A program made the translations under genes and the position numbers. This document shows, in pieces, positions 53,395-62,371 of a DNA stretch of 64,000 bases. Under the pieces are notes generated by a model. That model was not told the origin of the DNA. It searched no databases and saw only the letters and a program-made list of their open reading frames with translations. Position 1 is the first letter of the stretch. Each line of letters opens with the position of its first letter. Origin of the DNA: Aphis gossypii (taxonomy: Eukaryota; Arthropoda; Insecta; Hemiptera; Aphididae); assembly GCF_020184175.1 (NCBI RefSeq), contig NC_065531.1, positions 10,685,213-10,749,212 on the forward strand, in the 5' to 3' direction.

Positions 53395-56300
53395 TAAATA
53401 GGTTAAACAGTTTTTCTGACACTCGCTGTTACCCTTCAACGTCAGTTAAAAAACCAGTAACTACTTACAAAATTAATCATATTTCTGAACCGTTATTCAT
53501 TCGCGCTAAACTTAATAATATTGATGTACCTATAACTATTGATACAGGGGCCAATATATGTTGTATAAGACACACGCTTGTACCCCCTGAAAATAAAATA
53601 ATTAAAGAAAACATAATTTTATCAGGTCCAAACAATAACCCATTAACTGTCTATGGCTCCACAACAATTAAACTTAAAATCAATTCTCATGATTTTGAAA
53701 CATCAGTATTTATTGTTAAAAATTTAACGTGCCATATAATAATAGGAAATAATTTTTTACACAGCAATAAGGCTATTATCAATTTTCATAATAACACTTT
53801 AATATTAAATGATTCAATCACAATACAAACTTATACCAATATATCTAAAACAAATATTAATAATATTAAAGAGGAAATAGCAGATATATTTCTTGTAGAC
53901 TCTGACTACTCGATTGCACATTGCATATCTGCAGACTTAAAAATGTCTAAAGGAATAGCGTTTCGTATAAAAACAACATTTGGAAACACAACGCCTCAAC
54001 TCGAAAAGTTAAACCCACAAATAGGCGATGCAATTCCAATAAAAATCGGAAACAAAATAATTTATCACCTAGTAACAAAACAAAAATATTTTCATAAACC
54101 TAAATACGATGACATAAAACTCACTATTCAAAACTTAAAAAAATCAATGCAAAAATTACATGATTTCAAAATTGCTATTCCTACAATTGCCTCAGGCGTA
54201 GACAAATGTAATTGGGCAATCATTAAACAATCAATTTTTAAAGAATTTTCAAACACAAATATCGATCTTCTCATTTGTCATAAAGATAAAACACATATAA
54301 CTAATAATTGGAAAACTCATGAACATCAAAAGGTCATAAATTTAATACGCGACCATTACCATTCTCATAAAATAATTAAAAAATCAAATAATATTAATGA
54401 CAGTTTCAATGATAAAATAAGAACACCCAATAATAATATTAATAATAATATGAGTAAAATAATTAAAATAAATGACGATCATAATATAAAAATTGATACA
54501 AAAGATAGTAATACAATTAAATCAATTTTTGAAAGTTATAAACCCGGAGAAAATGTCGCAGGCGATGGAAACTGTGGCATTTATGCTGTATGCAATGCTT
54601 TAAACGATAACAAATTAAATAAAATTACTTCTATAGCAGATATCTTACAATTATTTAATATTACACAGCTGCCTAATTATTGGATGTCTGATGATGAATT
54701 AGCCGCAATCGCTGATTATTATAATCACGACACTTATATTTACAATGACACTAATAAAACAGCAATTATCTATCAAAAGAAAAACTATAATAATAGGCCC
54801 GCAATCGTTTTGTATAATGTCAATAATAATACGCATTGGATCCCCGGGACAAGAACAGATAAACCATCAAATAAAATACCACATAAACATATTATCATCA
54901 ATGACGTACCGCCTTTACAAACATTAATAAATAACATTAAGAAAAATAATAGTATCAGTAATGACACACTTCCAAATGACTTTATAAATATCAAAAAACC
55001 TCTTAATAATAACAATAACATTAAATCAGTAAATAATTACACAAAAATACCAAACACAATTACGAATAATTACGATGACAAAGAAACACTTATGGATAAT
55101 GAAGGAACTATAATTAATATATCCCAGCATCTCGATAAATATCAACATAAAAAAGTAGTTGAATTATTAAAAAAATTCATTCACCTTTTTACAACTGACA
55201 CCTCATACATAAAATGTGCTAATATAGATCCTTGCGAAATAAAATTAAAACAAAATTATACGGATCCTAAATTTAATGCACCCCACAGAGTTTCCCCTCA
55301 ACAACGTGAAGAATTAAAAATACAATTAGACAAATTACTTAATGCAAATATCATTCGACCTATAACATCAAAATTTGCAGCTCCAGCCTTTTTAGTAAAA
55401 AAGAAGGAAAAGGGATCTTATAGGCTCGTAGTTTCATATAAAGAACTAAATGATAGAGTAGAAACAGATCAATATCCTTTACCTAGAACTACAGATTTAT
55501 TAAGAGCTCTAGAAGGATCAAAATATTTTTCATCTCTTGACCTTAATAGTGGTTTTTTTCAATTACCTGTCAAAGAAGAAGACCAATATAAACTTGCATT
55601 TACGTCTTGTCATGGACTATTCACGTTCACCAGAATCCCACAAGGCCTAAAAGTTAGTTCAAGTATCTTTCAGAGAAAACTGAATGAAGCTTTTTCAGAA
55701 TTATTATATAAATCTCTCGTAATATACATTGATGACTTAGCATCATATGGCAAAGACTTTGAACAAGCCTTAAATAATTTAAATAATGCTTTATTAATAA
55801 TGGATAAATTAAATTTTTCTCTTAAAACAAGTAAATGTTTCTTTTTTAATAACAAAATTGAATTACTTGGACATATAATAACTCGTGAAGGTATCAAACC
55901 GATGGATAAAAATACAAAAGCAATAACTGAATTCAAACAACCAACAACTCAAAAAGAGGTTAGGTCATTTATAGGAATGTGTTCATATTACAGAAAACAC
56001 GTAAAAGATTTCGCAAAAATAGCACACCCCCTCACTGAACTTATAAAAGGAGATAACAAAAAAATAGACTGGCAAATAGAACATGAAGAATCTTTTAAAA
56101 AATTAAAACAATATTTAATCTCTGAACCACTTCTAAAACACTTTGATGACGATAAACATGTTTTTCTAACAACAGATGCTTCAATTACGGGTTTAGGAGC
56201 CTATATTGAACAAGCCGATAATAATAATATATTACATCCAGTAGGATATGCATCGCGTAAATTATTGGCTAATGAAAAAACATATTCATCAACTACCCTA

Positions 56301-57845
56301 GAACTTTTAGGGTTGTGTTTTGGAATAACTTATTTCCGAGAATATTTATGGGGAAGACACTTTACTGTTTTCTGCGACAATATAAGTCTTCAATACTACA
56401 AAAATTTAAAAATCCCTTCTGCTCGAATAGCTAGATTAACACTTAAATTATTAGATTTCGATTTTGATATAATTTACAAAAAAGGTAAAGAGAATTTAAT
56501 AGCAGATGCTTTATCTAGAAATGCAGTTAATAAAATTGATGTAATAGTTGAAAATGAACATACAGAAATAAATTTAGATTTAGACAATATAAAAAATGAA
56601 CAAACTAAAGACAAATTTTGCTCTGATATAATTAACACAATAATAGAACCAAATAACAAAAATATTTCTAAAAATATAAAAAGAAAAACACGAAGATTTA
56701 CACTATTAAATGCAATATTATACTACAAAAAATTTACCCCCCCTAAAAATTTCGTGCCAATTCTAGTAGTTCCAAAAACTTTAATTAACAATATATTAAA
56801 ATCTTATCATGAATCACCTACGGGAGGTCATACAGGTATAACAAGAACAATTCATAAAATACAAAATAAATATTACTGGGAAAATTTGGTTAAAGACACC
56901 ACTGAATTCATAAAAACATGCCATAAATGCCAAATAAATAAAAAATCAGAAGGCAAACCAATAGGTCAATTACAACCTATACAATTATCAAATAGACCAT
57001 TGGATAGGCTAACGTTTGACTATTTAGGTCCTTTAACTACCAGCAATAAAAAGAAATACGTATTAGTGGCTGCATGTAATAATACTAAATTTATTTTTAC
57101 TAAAGCTGTTGCTTCAGCCTCCGCCGAATCAACAGTTAAATTTATCATTCAAATAGTATCTCATTGGGGATGCTTTCAAATATTTTCTTCTGATAGAGGT
57201 ACTCATTTCAAAAATAAACTCGTAAATTATATATGTAACAATTTAGGAATAAAACAAGTTTTATCAACAAGTTACTCCCCCCAATCACAGGGGCTAGTCG
57301 AAAAAATTAATGGTGTTCTTACTACTTCACTAAAAAATTATATAGAAGATAATAATCAATCTAGATGGTCTTACTATTTACCATACGTAACGTTAAGCTA
57401 TAATGCTACCCCACAAACTAGTACAAAATACAGTCCTTTTTATTTAATGCATGGTTTTGAACCATATTTTCCAATCGACAATAAACTAATTCCAAATAAT
57501 CTACCATATGATATAAAAAAGTCGTTAATTGAATTAAATGAAATACGTAATAAAATTCCCAGTATAGTGTCAGTAGCTCAACAAAATCAAAAAAAATATC
57601 ATGACAAATCGCATAAAATAATTAGTTTTAATCCGGGAAACTTAGTTCTTATTAAATTTCCATTTTCAGAAATAGGGAAATCTCCAAAATTAGGTCCAAA
57701 ATATAGAGGTCCTTTCAAAATTTTAGAGAAAATCAATGACCTAAATTATAAAGTCGAACTAATTTTAGATAATAAAGTAACTGAAGATATAATCCACGTT
57801 AGGCGCCTTAAACCATATCACTCAAGAGAAGATACAGATAATTAA
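53391..57845 (+). CDS. Pol polyprotein: protease - macro domain - OTU protease - reverse transcriptase - RNase H - integrase
   Basis: 1484 codons read after -1 frameshift from gag; the first ATG in this frame (53943) is internal. Protease: IDTGAN (Asp at residue 51) and IIIGNNFL. Macro domain, about 170-300: AHCISADLKMSKGIAF, YHLVTKQKYFHKP (Lys230) and IASGVDKCNW (Asp271). These match the OARD1/TARG1 family, whose catalytic Lys84 and Asp125 are the same 41 residues apart. OTU-type cysteine protease, about 375-485: GDGNCGIYAV (Cys395) and NNNTHWIPG (His482). Reverse transcriptase: YPLPRTTDLL, LDLNSGFFQL, YIDDL (779-783). RNase H: TTDASITGLGAY (Asp929). Integrase: HHCC finger from His1140, then catalytic Asp1210, Asp1268 and Glu1304 with 35 residues between the last two; KYRGPFKI is the GPY/F module. 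No env follows. Reverse transcription and integration are known roles; macro and OTU roles are inferred. Confidence 0.88.
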   Translation, partial: LINRLNSFSDTRCYPSTSVKKPVTTYKINHISEPLFIRAKLNNIDVPITIDTGANICCIRHTLVPPENKIIKENIILSGPNNNPLTVYGSTTIKLKINSHDFETSVFIVKNLTCHIIIGNNFLHSNKAIINFHNNTLILNDSITIQTYTNISKTNINNIKEEIADIFLVDSDYSIAHCISADLKMSKGIAFRIKTTFGNTTPQLEKLNPQIGDAIPIKIGNKIIYHLVTKQKYFHKPKYDDIKLTIQNLKKSMQKLHDFKIAIPTIASGVDKCNWAIIKQSIFKEFSNTNIDLLICHKDKTHITNNWKTHEHQKVINLIRDHYHSHKIIKKSNNINDSFNDKIRTPNNNINNNMSKIIKINDDHNIKIDTKDSNTIKSIFESYKPGENVAGDGNCGIYAVCNALNDNKLNKITSIADILQLFNITQLPNYWMSDDELAAIADYYNHDTYIYNDTNKTAIIYQKKNYNNRPAIVLYNVNNNTHWIPGTRTDKPSNKIPHKHIIINDVPPLQTLINNIKKNNSISNDTLPNDFINIKKPLNNNNNIKSVNNYTKIPNTITNNYDDKETLMDNEGTIINISQHLDKYQHKKVVELLKKFIHLFTTDTSYIKCANIDPCEIKLKQNYTDPKFNAPHRVSPQQREELKIQLDKLLNANIIRPITSKFAAPAFLVKKKEKGSYRLVVSYKELNDRVETDQYPLPRTTDLLRALEGSKYFSSLDLNSGFFQLPVKEEDQYKLAFTSCHGLFTFTRIPQGLKVSSSIFQRKLNEAFSELLYKSLVIYIDDLASYGKDFEQALNNLNNALLIMDKLNFSLKTSKCFFFNNKIELLGHIITREGIKPMDKNTKAITEFKQPTTQKEVRSFIGMCSYYRKHVKDFAKIAHPLTELIKGDNKKIDWQIEHEESFKKLKQYLISEPLLKHFDDDKHVFLTTDASITGLGAYIEQADNNNILHPVGYASRKLLANEKTYSSTTLELLGLCFGITYFREYLWGRHFTVFCDNISLQYYKNLKIPSARIARLTLKLLDFDFDIIYKKGKENLIADALSRNAVNKIDVIVENEHTEINLDLDNIKNEQTKDKFCSDIINTIIEPNNKNISKNIKRKTRRFTLLNAILYYKKFTPPKNFVPILVVPKTLINNILKSYHESPTGGHTGITRTIHKIQNKYYWENLVKDTTEFIKTCHKCQINKKSEGKPIGQLQPIQLSNRPLDRLTFDYLGPLTTSNKKKYVLVAACNNTKFIFTKAVASASAESTVKFIIQIVSHWGCFQIFSSDRGTHFKNKLVNYICNNLGIKQVLSTSYSPQSQGLVEKINGVLTTSLKNYIEDNNQSRWSYYLPYVTLSYNATPQTSTKYSPFYLMHGFEPYFPIDNKLIPNNLPYDIKKSLIELNEIRNKIPSIVSVAQQNQKKYHDKSHKIISFNPGNLVLIKFPFSEIGKSPKLGPKYRGPFKILEKINDLNYKVELILDNKVTEDIIHVRRLKPYHSREDTDN

Positions 57846-58230
57846 CTATCACTGCCTAAAAAAAAAAAAAAAAAAAAATAATAATAATAACAATAATTAA
57901 TAAAATATTATCATACATGTAAAAATAAAATATAATAAGATAATAGAATTGTACAAAAATAATTTGATAACAACATACTCAAATCATTATAATAAACAAT
58001 ATATAACGTGAAAACATAATATATTTTTAAGTATGTACAAATTATATGCGTATTGGATATGATTAATTAAATTCGATATCAATAAATAAAATAATAAAAA
58101 TATATTCATACCAATTTTTTTCAAATATCCCAAATTCTTAGTACTTAAATATTAAGAAATTAAAACAATGTATATAAATATATTATAATAATAAGTGTTA
58201 AAAACATATGAATAATTTGAGTTAAAATAA
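57846..58230 (+). other. Retrotransposon sequence after pol, without a 3' LTR
   Basis: A 19-20-base A-run (about 57,859-57,878), which might act as the polypurine tract, is followed by (taa)n and AT-rich sequence. I compared it with the 5' LTR: neither TGTAATGATGTGCG nor the GC-rich LTR core recurs. The stretch ends at the junction with Helitron A at 58231. Confidence 0.5.
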
Positions 58231-58333
58231 CCTGACAATTACGACCCAAACAAAAAAAGAATGAGCGAAATCGGTCCAGGCGTTGTTGAGTTATGCGCTT
58301 ACCAAATTTTGCGATTCATTTTTATATATAAGA
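58231..58333 (-). repeat. 5' terminal 103 bp of Helitron A
   Basis: The reverse complement is identical by eye to Helitron B 49647-49749 (tcttatatataaaaatgaat...gtcgtaattgtcagg). Its sharp end at 58231 marks a deletion or rearrangement junction with the retrotransposon. Confidence 0.8.
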
Positions 58334-58438
58334 TACTGATCGTATCCATGGCAACCAACAATCGTGTTTTGTGCAGAGTGTTTAGTTAGTTAGTGTTTGT
58401 TTAGTTCGTGATTAGTGAAAAAATAATTTATATTTGAT

Positions 58439-60010
58439 ATGCCTCCTATAAGACGAAGCAATTTAGGTAGAAGAACCAGAAATGCTACAAACCAAGCTAA
58501 TTACCGATCTAATTCACAAACGCGTGAAGCGCGAGCAAGTTTGAATCGAGCTGCTTTTAGTTACCATGTGTCAATTGACTACAGTAACTACCAATGTGTT
58601 GTTATTGGTTCTATATGAACTCGGTTTGCTCACACTGTAAGGCATTAAAATACAAAAACGAAGCCAATGGATTGTGTTGCGCAAATGGTAAAGTGAAATT
58701 GATACCATTGGATCCACCACCAGAACCATTGTACTCATTGGTTTCAGGAATAGGAACAGATTCTATACACTTTTTGACAAATATCCAACAATATAACAAT
58801 TGCTTTCAAATGACTTCATTTGGGGCAACAAATGTAGTTCGGGAAAATGTTATGCCAACTTTCAAGGTATGTATTATAGCAGTTACTCATAATTATTTTA
58901 GCGAACAAAATTTTCTGTCACCAAAGTTAAGATGTGTCACTAATCTTCAATTTCTTAATCATTACGAAATATATCACTTAGTCATCATATTATATGGTGT
59001 TTCAGTTTCAGTGACACTTTTATTATATTTTATATTTGATAGATATTAGTTAAAACTAAATATATACTTTTTAAGATCAAATATTATTTAAGTTTGATCA
59101 CCGACAATCCATTAATTTATACCACACCATAATATATTTTTTTTATTTACAGATACAAGGGCAAATATATCACAGAGCAGGTTCACTGTTACCAGTGTCA
59201 GATAGCGACAACAAATTCCTGCAAATTTATTTTATGGGCAATTCACCACAAGAAATTGATCTGCGTTGTGCACATAACAATTTAGTAAAGAGGTCTATTG
59301 TAGAACAATTACAAACTTTATTTCATCAGCACAATCAATTGATTATATTGTTTAAAACTGCCCTGGATCTGATGCCATCCGATAATCACAAAATTGTAAT
59401 CAGAGCTGATAAAACACCTGCAGGTCAACATACAAGACGTTTTAATGCACCAACTATTGATGAAGTTGCTATCGTTGTAGTTGGAGAAAACTTGGAATCC
59501 CGTGATATTGTTTTACGGCGTCGGAATGATCAATTACAACGTATAAAGGAAACACACCGCTCATATGATGCACTGCAATATCCCATTATATTTTGGCAAG
59601 GTGAAGATGGCTACGATTTCTCAATAAAAATGATAAATCCCATTGCAGGTAACTAAAATATTAGTTTAGCTATGGCGATAATATCTCAGTCATTATATTA
59701 TGTATTTTAATTTTATATTTGAATGTTATTAAAACAAAATCTATTTACAGGTTCTGAAACCAACAAAAAAGTCAGTTCAATGAACTATTATTCATACCGC
59801 CTAATGATTCGGGAAAATGAAGATAATCACATATTGAAATGTCGGCGATTATATCACAAATATGTTGTTGACATGTATGTTAAAATTGAAACGGAAAGAT
59901 TAACATTCATCAGGTTGAATCAAACCAAACTCCGATCTGAAGAGTTTTTGATTTTTTATTCACAACGCCCTATCACCAGGGTGACGGTTCTGTTCAGGAG
60001 AATTTTTTAA
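58439..60010 (+). pseudogene. Helitron B Rep/helicase N-terminal gene, frameshifted and truncated
   Basis: ATG 58439 begins MPPIRRSNLGRRTRNATNQA and runs to a TGA at 58616. The family sequence resumes one frame over with NSVCSHCKALKYKNEANGLC and continues to MPTFK at 58866. A spliceosomal-type intron (58867-59152, gtatgt...tttacag) leads to IQGQIYHRAGSLLP at 59153. A second intron (59649-59750) leads to GSETNKKVSSMNYYSYRLMI. After LRSEE the coding homology ends and 3' terminal Helitron sequence begins, with a stop at 60008. The Rep catalytic HUH region and helicase domains are absent. Such internally deleted elements rely on an autonomous Helitron elsewhere. Confidence 0.78.
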
Positions 60011-60139
60011 AATACGTAGGCACAAAAACTGCCACATTACAAATCTTTCGTCGTGAATTCGACGTAATATTAGCACTATCAATAAGATTAAATTAAAAAT
60101 TAACACACGGCATACGAAAATGCAAAAAAAGAAAGTAAC

Positions 60140-60169
60140 ACACGGGCAACGCCGTGTCGGGTCAGCTAG
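60140..60169 (+). other. Helitron B 3' terminus (hairpin plus CTAG)
   Basis: Six-base stem acacgg/ccgtgt with loop gcaacg (60140-60157), then cgggtcag and CTAG at 60166-60169. The same hairpin on the minus strand closes Helitron A at 50099-50116. Confidence 0.8.
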
Positions 60170-60470
60170 TCTATAATATAAAAATGAATCGCAAAAGTGT
60201 TGTAAGCGCATAACTCAACAACGCCTGGACCAATTTCGCTCATTTTTTTTTTGTTTGGGTCGTAATTGTCAGGAGAAGGTTCTTACGGACGAAAAATTTG
60301 AAAAAGTTATCGGGTTAGAGAAATATGACGAGGTGGTGATGAAATTACAGAAGCGTCATCTATCCAGCAAATAGTCAACTAAATTATTTTTGGTAGTCAA
60401 TGGCAACCGTTTAAATAAAATAAATCATTTATTTAAGATGTTTTTAAAAATGCATGCCAATAGACATACA
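60170..60470 (+). mobile_element. Helitron C 5' region, abutting Helitron B
   Basis: TC at 60170 directly follows the CTAG of Helitron B. The next 300 bp (tctataatataaaaatgaat...gacatacaaac) repeat Helitron B 49647-49950 in the same direction with scattered changes. Similarity stops near 60,470; no 3' end was found, so this copy is truncated or diverges. Confidence 0.65.
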
Positions 60471-61271
60471 AACTTAAATCGTTGTCATAGTAAAAAAAGA
60501 AATTAAAAATTTTTATACATAAAAATGGAGACAAAAATATATAAAAATTCATCAATTGAGAACAGCTGAACCGATTTCGCTAATTATTTTTTAGGAGTAT
60601 TTGTTATTGTCTGGAGAAGGTTTTTACGAAAGAAAATTTTTGAGGTTTTGAGGTTAATAATTAAAATAATAATCTCCTAAAATACCGAATAACTGGCTGC
60701 TTATTAGACTTACAATATTTCAATGACAGCGTTAATTACTAAAAAAGGAAAAAACTATATATTTTTCGTTATATATAAAAAATGACAATATTAATGTAGG
60801 TAATGAGTAAACGGATGGAGCGTCGGAGCGAGAAGGTGCGTATCGGTCGGCGGTACGAGAGGACTGTGTCGAAAACGGATGTGTGCACAACCAAACGTAC
60901 CTACCGACGACGCCACCTGGTGGTGCGACATTAGGTGACCCTAACATGTCGACCAACAAGTAGTGGGACGATAGTCGCCACACGGACTAAGATAGTATGG
61001 ACTGGAAACGATAATCATATCACCGGGCACTTATGGTTATGGTGAGACGTATATCGGGGGAAAAAGTACGAGCATGGCTTGCGCTTCATCTATGTTCATA
61101 ATGTCAATAGTTAGTCAATGAATGAATACATAAAAAATAATTAGTTCACGGACTAAAATATAGTAGTTCAATCATAAAATATCACTTATAGCACATTCAA
61201 CTAGTATATTAAATCGTATGATACATATTTTGTTCATTCAATATGCGTAAATTCTCAGATGTAAAAGTGGA
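60471..61271. other. Mixed repeat debris and a GC-rich block
   Basis: A diverged Helitron-like 5' start (tatacataaaaatggagac at about 60,516, then gaaccgatttcgct) resembles element D at 48217. A CpG-rich block at about 60,795-60,990 (gagcgtcggagcgagaagg, cggtcggcggtacgagagg) has no recognisable gene and could be a promoter fragment or repeat. The rest is AT-rich. Confidence 0.4.
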
Positions 61272-62371
61272 GAAAAGAAGAAAAAAATAACACTATTCAA
61301 AGTGAATAGTTATAATAAAAAAGCTTGGGAATCAGCAGTAAATAATACAATAAATAACCAATTCAAGTCCTTAAACTATACTTGTTCTGAACATTTTTTA
61401 TCTGATGATATAATCACTGATTATTCAATACCATCTGATGTTACTGAAGTATGTAAAATATAAATTATAATATACAATTGTAATAAAGTGAAATATTGAA
61501 CACAATTGTTTATAATATTTTTAAAAGGCCAATATATAAGTTAAAAAATGAGCTATTCCATCTGTATTTGAACAAATAAATATAAGCAAACCTTTACCAA
61601 AAGCTGAGTTATTTAGAAAAGAACTTTTTCCAATAAAAGTACGTTATATTAATATTTGACTTATTTTATTTTTACAATATATCATATAATAAATAATATT
61701 TTTAAAATTTAAGACTGCCACTGTAACTCTAAAAAGAAATATTGATTTTGTTAATCCTACAGTAACAAATATACCAAGCAAACAAATTCGTTTAGCAGAT
61801 TTACAAGTAATAGTTTTAACAATAAATAGTACCTAAATAACCTTACTCAGAGGTGCAAATATTAATTCAAATTATGAGAGGAGGGGGCAAAACAAAAGTA
61901 TAAGATTTGTGCCTCTGACCTTAATTGATTAATCTACCGTGAAAATTAATTTTCATATTATAATATTATAAATATATATTTTATTTTAATAGTCAATAAA
62001 AGGCATTTTGTTCCCATATATTTACCGACTTGATGCGATTGTTTACACTGTTAACAGAAACCAGTGTTTTTCAATGAATTATTAAAATCATTGAGTTTAC
62101 CAATGTCCAATTGGATGGTCAATTTACATAGATGGACAAATTGTAATACTGTATAAGCCTGTTTATAAAATCAATCAACTTGTCATTGAAAAACATCTCT
62201 GATGATGTGAGTGTAAACTTTTATGTTTATAATGTTTAAATAGAGCCTGAAAGTTTAGGATTGATTCCACTAACTTACCCAATAAACACTAAAAACTTAT
62301 CTGAAGTAATTGGTTCATTTAATTACAAACAAGTTTGTCAAGGTGGACCTAAGGCAATAAATTTTCCTGGT
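61272..62371 (+). pseudogene. Decayed THAP-domain gene or THAP-type transposon remnant
   Basis: Four coding-like blocks separated by AT-rich gaps. Block 1 (61272-61462) reads TLFKVNSYNKKAWESAVNNT, then LNYTCSEHFLSDDI, close to the second half of a THAP zinc finger (Trp, then Cys-Ser-x-His-Phe). The N-terminal CX2-4C part is not visible. Block 2 (about 61552-61639) gives AIPSVFEQINISKPLPK; an Ala-(Ile/Val)-Pro-(Ser/Thr)-x-Phe motif normally follows THAP domains. Block 3 lies at about 61710-61810. Block 4 (about 62243-62371) reads LGLIPLTYPINTKNLSEVIG, then VCQGGPKAINFPG, and ends at GTAATG. Frames between blocks do not join cleanly, so it is probably dead. A P-element-like transposase is one origin; a host THAP gene is another. 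Confidence 0.5.

Larger units (their letters stand above)
51324..58230 (+). mobile_element. Ty3/gypsy-type LTR retrotransposon with macro and OTU domains, 3' LTR missing
   Basis: Order: 5' LTR (51324-51857), primer-binding site (51861), gag (52165-53394), -1 frameshift, and pol with protease, macro, OTU, reverse transcriptase, RNase H and integrase (53391-57845). RT before RNase H before integrase marks the Ty3/gypsy lineage. Both frames are intact, so the copy is young. Downstream of pol I find no second copy of the LTR. At 58231 the sequence changes directly to the 5' terminal 103 bp of Helitron A, so the 3' LTR and neighbouring Helitron sequence appear to be deleted. No env-like gene is present. 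Left homology of the Helitron stops exactly at the LTR start TG (51324). Confidence 0.88.
50087..58333 (-). mobile_element. Helitron A (minus strand), inserted in Helitron B and itself split by a retrotransposon
   Basis: On the minus strand the 5' TC lies at 58333-58332, flanked by host T on the plus strand (58334). The 3' end is at 50087, after the same hairpin (50099-50116), flanked by A at 50086. That is the A|T target expected for Helitrons. The surviving parts are 58231-58333 (103 bp) and 50087-51324 (1238 bp), both nearly identical to the corresponding parts of Helitron B. The terminal tetranucleotide reads CTAT instead of CTAG. Against Helitron B, 935 bp are missing between the two parts, where the retrotransposon now sits. 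Confidence 0.7.
49647..60169 (+). mobile_element. Helitron B (non-autonomous, ~2.28 kb), interrupted by Helitron A
   Basis: The 5' end is TC at 49647 preceded by host A (aaataaa|tcttatatata). The 3' end is CTAG at 60166-60169, preceded by a 6-bp-stem hairpin (acacgg...ccgtgt, 60140-60157). These are the standard Helitron ends, with insertion between A and T and no target duplication. Removing Helitron A (50087-58333) joins ...taatata to tactgat and leaves a 2276-bp element (49647-50086 plus 58334-60169). It encodes only the N-terminal part of the Rep/helicase protein, and that is broken, so it cannot move by itself. Confidence 0.75.

Noticed and set aside
53943..57845. Pol starting at its own ATG
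   Set aside because: The frame is open back to the slippery heptamer at 53385-53391 and contains the protease (IDTGAN) upstream of that ATG. Frameshift expression is therefore the better explanation.
57846..58230. Candidate 3' LTR of the retrotransposon
   Set aside because: None of the 5' LTR landmarks (TGTAATGATG start, GC-rich core, CACTACA end) recur there.
57846..58230. Possible env gene making the element an errantivirus
   Set aside because: No open frame of useful length follows pol, and only AT-rich sequence precedes the Helitron junction.
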